From: Cherax quadricarinatus
Taxonomy: Eukaryota; Arthropoda; Malacostraca; Decapoda; Parastacidae
Reading direction: 5' to 3'
DNA: 64,000 nucleotides
NCBI RefSeq assembly: GCF_038502225.1
Contig: NC_091378.1
Coordinates: 3,489,949-3,553,948 of the forward strand
The notes under the pieces are model-generated. The model was not told the origin of the DNA. It searched no databases and was given only the letters and a program-made list of their open reading frames with translations. Positions 58,622 through 64,000 of the stretch are shown piece after piece (position 1 is the first letter of the stretch; every line of letters begins with the position of its first letter). Position numbers and translations under genes: made by a program.

Positions 58622-60470
58622 TGCGATCTCGTTCGTAAATCTGTGTCCTCGTTCGTAAATCTGCATTTTCCTTCGTAAATCTGAGTTCTCGTTTGTAAAT
58701 CTGTGTTCTCGTTCGTAAATCTGTGTTCTCTTTCGTAAATCTGTGTTCTCGTTCCTAAATCTGTGTTCTCGTTCCTAAATATGTGTTCTCCTTCGTAAAT
58801 CTGTATCCTCGTTCGTAAATCTGTGTCCTCGTTGGTAAATTTGTGTCCTCGTTCGTAAATCTGTATTCTCCTTCGTAAATCTGAGTTCTCGTTTGTAAAT
58901 CTGTCTTCTCGTTCGTAGAACTGTGTCCTCGTTCGTAAATCTGTGTTCTCGTTCGCAAATATATGTTCTCGTTCGTAAATCTTTGTTCTTGTTCGTAAAT
59001 ATCCGTCCTCGTTCGTAAATCTGTATCCTCGTTCGTAAATCTGTGTCCTCGTTCGTAAATCTGTGTCCTCGCTCGTAAATCTGTGTCCCCGTTCGTAAAT
59101 CTATGTTCTCGTTTGTAAATCTGTGTTCTCGTTCGTAAATCTGTGTTCTCGTTCGTACATCTGTGCTCTCATTCGTAAATCTGTGTCTTCATTCGTAAAT
59201 CTGTGTCCTCGTTCGTAAATATGTGTCCTCGTTCTTAAATATGTGTCCTCGTTCGTAAATCTGTGTCCTCGTTCGTAAATCTGTGTCCTCGCTCGTAAAT
59301 CTGTGTTCTCGTTCGAAAATCTGTGTCCTCGTTCGTAAATATGTGTCCTCGTTCGTAAATCTGTGTCCTCGTTCGTAAATCTGTGTCCTCGTTCGAAAAT
59401 ATGTGTCCTCGTTCGTAAATCTGTGTCCTCGTTCGTAAATCTGTGTCCTCGCTCGTAAATCTGTGTCCTCGTTCGTAAATCTGTGTCCTCGTTCGTAAAT
59501 CTGTGTCCTCGCTCGTAAATCTGTGTCCTCGCTCGTAAATCTGTGTCCTCGCTCGTAAATCTGTGTCCTCGTTCTTAAATCTGTGTCCTCGCTCGTAAAT
59601 CTGTGTCCTCGCTCGTAAATCTGTGTCCTCGTTCTTAAATCTGTGTCCTCGTTCGTAAATCTGTATCCTCGCTCGTAAATCTGTATCCTCGTTCGTAAAT
59701 CTGTGTCCTCGTTCGTAAATCTGTATCCTCGTTCGTAAATCTGTGTCCTCGTTCGTAAATCTGTGTCCTCGTTCGTAAATCTGTGTCCTCGCTCGTAAAT
59801 CTGTGTCCTCGTTCGAAAATCTGTGTCCTCGTTCGTAAATATGTGTCCTCGTTCGTAAATCTTTGTCCTCGTTCGTAAATCTGTGTCCTCGTTCGAAAAT
59901 ATGTGTCCTCGTTCGTAAATCTGTGTCCTCGTTCGTAAATCTGTGTCCTCGCTCATAAATCTGTGTCCTCATTCGTAAATCTGTGTCCTTGTTCGTAAAT
60001 CTGTGTCCTCGCTCGTAAATCTGTGTCCTCGCTCGTAAATCTGTGTCCTCGCTCGTAAATCTGTATCCTCGTTCGTAAATCTGTGTCCTCGCTCGTAAAT
60101 CTGTGTCCTCGCTCGTAAATCTGTATCCTCGCTCGTAAATCTGTGTCCTCGTTCGTAAATCTGTATCCTCGCTCGTAAATCTGTATCATCGTTCGTAAAT
60201 CTGTGTCCTCGTTCGTAAATCTGTATCCTCGTTCGTAAATCTGTGTCCTCGTTCGTAAATCTGTGTCCTCGCTCGTAAATCTGTGTCCTCGTTCGTAAAT
60301 CTGTATCCTCGTTCGTAAATCTGTATCCTCGCTCGTAAATCTGTATCCTCGCTCGTAAATCTGTGTCCTCGCTCGTAAATCTGTGTCCTCGCTCGTAAAT
60401 CTGTGTCCTCGCTCGTAAATCTGTGTCCTCGCTCGTAAATCTGTGTCCTCGCTCGTAAATCTGTGTCCTT
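58622..60470 (+). repeat. 20-bp minisatellite (cgttcgtaaatctgtgtcct)
   Basis: About 92 units at exact 20-bp period. The left 500 bp are more varied ('gttctc', 'tttgtaaat'); the right part is uniform with 'gctcgtaaat' dominating after 59990. The Arg/Thr/Glu-rich minus frames (up to 255 codons) are artefacts. Confidence 0.95.
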
Positions 60471-60566
60471 AACCTTTGAAAATTTATATGAAGTGAAAAA
60501 AAAATTATTTCGAAATTTCTTCTAGTTTTTAAATTATTTTCTAGCAATTTTAGGAAATTTCTGCTA

Positions 60567-60893
60567 TCCCGGTAGGCCTACTGTACTGCTGTCTCCCAGT
60601 AGGCCTACTGTACTGCTGCCTTCCAGTACGCCTACTGTACTGCTGCCTTCCAGTAGGCCTACTGTACTGCTGTCTCCCAGTAGGCCTACTATACTGCTGT
60701 CTCCCAGTAGGCCTACTGTACTGCTGTCTCCCAGTAGGCCTACTGTACTGCTGCCTCCCAGTAGGCCTACTGTACAGCTGCCTCCCAGTAGGCCTACTGT
60801 ACTGCTGCCTCCCAGTAGGCCTACTGTACCGCTGCCTCCCAGTAGGCCTACTGTACCGCTGCCTCCCAGTAGGCCTACTGTACCGCTGCCTCC
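60567..60893 (+). repeat. 27-bp minisatellite with a 14-bp palindrome
   Basis: About 12 units, each holding CAGTAGGCCTACTG and 'tactgctgcctcc'. Late units have 'taccgctg'. Confidence 0.9.
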
Positions 60894-60945
60894 TTTTTCT
60901 TTTTTCTACTCCCGTATATACACTGCTTCTAACCTATTATGTGTG

Positions 60946-61273
60946 ACCTACTGAAGAGGGACCCAGTTAGAGGCCGAAATATATACTTTCGATTTTCAAT
61001 AATGCAAAACAACCACTGTGAAAGAATAGAGAAATTCTAAGCGATTTCGTGACTACTCACATTATCAAGGAACAATAAAAGTAATGCATCAAAGGAAGGC
61101 ATATAAAGGGTCTAGACCACCCCTCACTATCACATCCCACAACAAAGCAACACCTGATGCGCGACTTATAAGAAAGGGAACACTGCAGCAGGTCCGCTGG
61201 CCCAACTAGACAAGTCCTTCACACAACCCACCAACAAACTATTCTACCCAAGCATTAAGAATTTTAAAAATTA
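60946..61273. mobile_element. Penelope-like element end with ribozyme-like motif
   Basis: On the plus strand, CTGAAGA (60958-60964) is followed by 'gggacccagttagaggcc' (weak stem) and GAAATATA. Then comes 'aataatgcaaaacaaccact' and 'agaatagagaaattctaagc' (the same terminus as 13771-13801), and 'cactgcagcaggtccgctgg'. It leads into the Penelope coding remnant at 61274-61477, which is on the minus strand. Confidence 0.55.
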
Positions 61274-61477
61274 TCATTTGTCCAATGTATTATTAAATTC
61301 TTCCCAAATTCTATTAATTATAAATGGATCTAATTTATATAAACCAAAGGAAATATTCATATTATTGTCAAAACTGCTTTTTATGAAATATGATTCAATC
61401 ATATTAATGTCGACCATGGACTTGCTTGATACAACTTTCTCAACTTTTTGAAAATCAATTGGATGGTAAAAATCTCT
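61274..61477 (-). pseudogene. Penelope-like element ORF, C-terminal fragment
   Basis: The minus frame from 61477 to the TGA at 61274-61276 encodes 67 residues including HPIDFQKVEKV, MIESYFIKS, NNMNISFGLYKLDPFIINRI. It resembles the very C-terminus of Penelope-like proteins after the GIY-YIG endonuclease. The nuclease and RT are missing; the fragment breaks at 61478, where LINE 3' UTR begins. Confidence 0.6.
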
Positions 61478-61743
61478 AGGAAAGGTTGGAGGGAGGGGGG
61501 TAAAGGAGGTTTTGTGTAGGAGGGGCTTGGACTACCCGCAAGCATGCATGAGCGTCTAAGATAGAAGTGAATGGAGACAAATGGTTTTTAGGAGTTGACG
61601 TGCTGTTGGAGTATGAGCAAGGTAATGTTTATGAAGGGATTCAGGGAAACAGGCAGGCCGGACTTGTGTCCTGGAGATGGGAAGTACAGTGTCAGCACTC
61701 TGGAGAGGTGTTAATAATAATAATTATAATAATAATAATAACA
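61478..61743 (+). mobile_element. RTE-like LINE 3' UTR with (AAT)n tail
   Basis: Begins 'ggaaaggttggagggagggg', the sequence that would follow the last visible bases of the LINE at 63990-64000. It runs through 'acgtgctgttggagtatgag' and 'ggagatgggaagtacagtgt' and ends in AAT repeats. 5'-truncated copy. Confidence 0.7.
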
Positions 61744-62088
<345 letters not shown>

Positions 62089-64000
62089 TAATGAGAGCAT
62101 AGGCAATGGGGTCGAAGAGGTATGGGGTAGGTTTAAAAATGTAGTGTTAGAGTGTTCAGCAGAAGTTTGTGGTTACAGGAAAGTGGGTGCGGGAGGGAAG
62201 AGGAGCGATTGCTGGAATGATGATGTGAAGAGAGTAGTAAGGGAGAAAAAGTTAGCATATGAGAAGTTTTTACAAAGTAGAAGTGATGCAAGGAGGGAAG
62301 AGTATATGAAAAAAAGAGAGAGGTTAAGAGAGTGGTGAAGCAATGTAAAATGAGAGCAAATGAGAGAGTGGGTGAGATGTTATCAACAAATTTTGTTGAA
62401 AATAAGAAAAAGTTTTGGAGTGAGATTAACAAGTTAAGAAAGACTAGAGAACAAATGGATTTGTCAGTTAAAAATAGGAGAGGAGAGTTATTAAATGGAG
62501 AGTTAGAGGTATTGGGAAGATGGAGGGAATATTTTGAGGAATTGTTAAATGTTGATGAAGATAGGGAAGCTGTGATTTCGTGTATAGGGCAAGGAGGAAC
62601 AACATCTTGTAGGAGTGAGGAAGAACCAGTTGTGAGTGTGGGGGAAGTTCGTGAGGCAATAGGTAAAATGAAAGGGGGTAAGGCAGCCGGGATTGATGGG
62701 ATAAAGATAGAAATGTTAAAAGCAGGTGGGGATATAGTTTTGAAGTGGTTGATGCAATTATTTAATAAATGTATGGAAGAGGGTAAGGTACCTAGGGATT
62801 GGCAGAGAGCATGCATAGTTCCTTTGTATAAAGGCAAAGGGGACAAAAGAGAGTGCAAAAATTATAGGGGGATAAGTCTGTTGAGTATACATGGTAAAGT
62901 GTATGGTAGAGTTATTATTGAAAGAATTAAGAGTAAGACGGAGAATAGGATAGCAGATGAACAAGGAGGCTTTAGGAAAGGTAGGGGGTGTGTGGACCAG
63001 GTGTTTACAGTGAAACATATAAATGAACAGTATTTAGATAAGGCTAAAGAGGTCTTTGTGGCATTTATGGATTTGGAAAAGGCGTATGACAGGGTGGATA
63101 GGGGGGCAATGTGGCAGATTTTTTTTCGAGGATAGTGAGGCTCAAGTTAGAGTATGTAGGAAAGAGGGAAATTATTTCCCAGTAAAAGTAGGCCTTAGAC
63201 AAGGATGAGTGATGTCACCGTGGTTGTTTAATATATTTATAGATGGGGTTGTAAGAGAAGTAAATGCGAGGGTCTTGGCAAGAGGCGTGGAGTTAAAAGA
63301 TAAAGAATCACACACAAAGTGGGAGTTGTCACAGCTGCTCTTTGCTGATGACACTGTGCTCTTGGGAGATTCTGAAGAGAAGTTGCAGAGATTGGTGGAT
63401 GAATTTGGTAGGGTGTGCAAAAGAAGAAAATTAAAGGTGAATACAGGAAAGAGTAAGGTTATGAGGATAACAAAAAGATTAGGTGATGAAAGATTGAATA
63501 TCAGATTGGAGGGAGAGAGTATGGAGGAGGTGAACGTATTCAGATATTTGGGAGTGGACGTATCAGCGGATGGGTCTATGAAAGATGAGGTGAATCATAG
63601 AATTGATGAGGGAAAAAGAGTGAGTGGTGCACTTAGGAGTCTGTGGAGACAAAGAACTTTGTCCTTGGAGGCAAAGAGGGGAATGTATGAGAAGTATAGT
63701 TTTACCAACGCTCTTATATGGGTGTGAAGCATGAGTGATGAATGTTGTAGCGAGGAGAAGGCTGGAGGCAGTGGAGATGTCATGTCTGAGGGCAATGTGT
63801 GGTGTGAATATAATGCAGAGAATTCGTAGTTTGGAAGTTAGGGAGGAGGTGCGGTATTACAAAACTGTTGTCCAGAGGGCTGAGGAAGGGTTGTTGAGGG
63901 TGGTTCGGACATGTAGAGAGAATGGAGCGAAACAGAATGACTTCAAGAGTGTATCAGTCTGTAGTGGAAGGAAGGCAGGGTAGGGGTCGGCCTAGGAAAG
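62089..64000 (+). pseudogene. RTE-like LINE ORF2 (linker, reverse transcriptase, C-terminus), broken; runs off window
   Basis: Coding similarity starts at about 62090 in the linker between endonuclease and RT, so the endonuclease is missing. RT landmarks: GKAAGIDGIKIEMLK near 62680, NYRGISLL near 62860, EQGGFRKGRG near 62962, motif A FMDLEKAYDRV (Asp codon at 63070), SPWLFN near 63215 and motif C FADD at 63341-63352. The post-RT region has FRYLGVDVS near 63540 and WFGHVERM from 63901. Damage: a frame change near 62335, a deletion near 63120-63130, a TGA (63206-63208) where the QG-C-V-SP motif normally has a codon, a frame change near 63710 with a TGA after it, and another change near 63855. 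It must be inactive. Confidence 0.85.

Overview
The window is eukaryotic, intron-poor in appearance and almost entirely repetitive. I found no host protein-coding exon, rRNA or canonical tRNA gene that I can defend. Summing the tandem arrays listed below gives roughly 30 kb of 64 kb, so nearly half of the sequence is micro- or minisatellite. The interspersed fraction is dominated by tRNA-derived SINEs, fragments of CR1-like, RTE-like and other non-LTR retrotransposons, a Penelope-like element (PLE) end, and short DNA-transposon (MITE-like) relics. From memory, this combination (extreme simple-repeat load plus these SINE, CR1 and PLE end sequences) fits a decapod crustacean, probably crayfish- or lobster-like. 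No database search backs that, and genus is not claimed.

Layout. 1-1.7 kb: 5' half of a jockey/CR1-type retrotransposon on the minus strand (gag-like ORF1 with CCHC knuckles, cut by the window edge) and its leader. 1.7-8 kb: SINEs, a 32-bp satellite built on a GCGAAACGTT motif, a nested retroposon with a clear target-site duplication, a CR1-like LINE tail and an old ~140-bp degenerate repeat. 8-15 kb: (CT)n-spaced, 21-bp and 28-bp arrays, then (TA)n with Penelope-type termini. 15.8-19.4 kb: a 3.6-kb 23/33-bp satellite with higher-order duplications. 20-26 kb: retroposon dimer, a second tRNA-SINE family and several copies of a ribozyme-like element. 26-34 kb: 21-, 22-, 42-, 32-, 35- and 46-bp arrays. 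34.6-35.5 kb: a DNA-transposon relic with both ends expanded into minisatellites. 35.6-43.4 kb: (AAT)n SINE tail, more arrays, a CR1-like LINE, and a 2-kb G-rich array. 43.4-43.8 kb: the one CpG- and CCAAT-rich stretch that looks promoter-like. 43.9-44.3 kb: a MITE inside (TA)n. 46.6-47.7 kb: decayed retroelement pol. 48-60.9 kb: very large 19-, 16-, 13-, 20- and 27-bp arrays. 60.9-64 kb: Penelope end, then an RTE-like LINE (ORF2 pseudogene) running off the window.

The most interesting signal is a recurring motif, CTGANGA-like core, hairpin, then GAAAC-GTT/GTC. It is present at many dispersed loci and in two tandem arrays. Four copies of one subfamily also show a short closing stem whose third base pair co-varies (C-G, T-A, G-C orders). 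This resembles hammerhead ribozymes, which are known in Penelope-like elements. The second theme is how the simple repeats arise: several (AAT)n, (AC)n and (TA)n tracts here are visibly the tails or target sites of mobile elements.

The long open reading frames across the satellites (over 1,000 codons in some) are consequences of stop-free repeat units, not genes.
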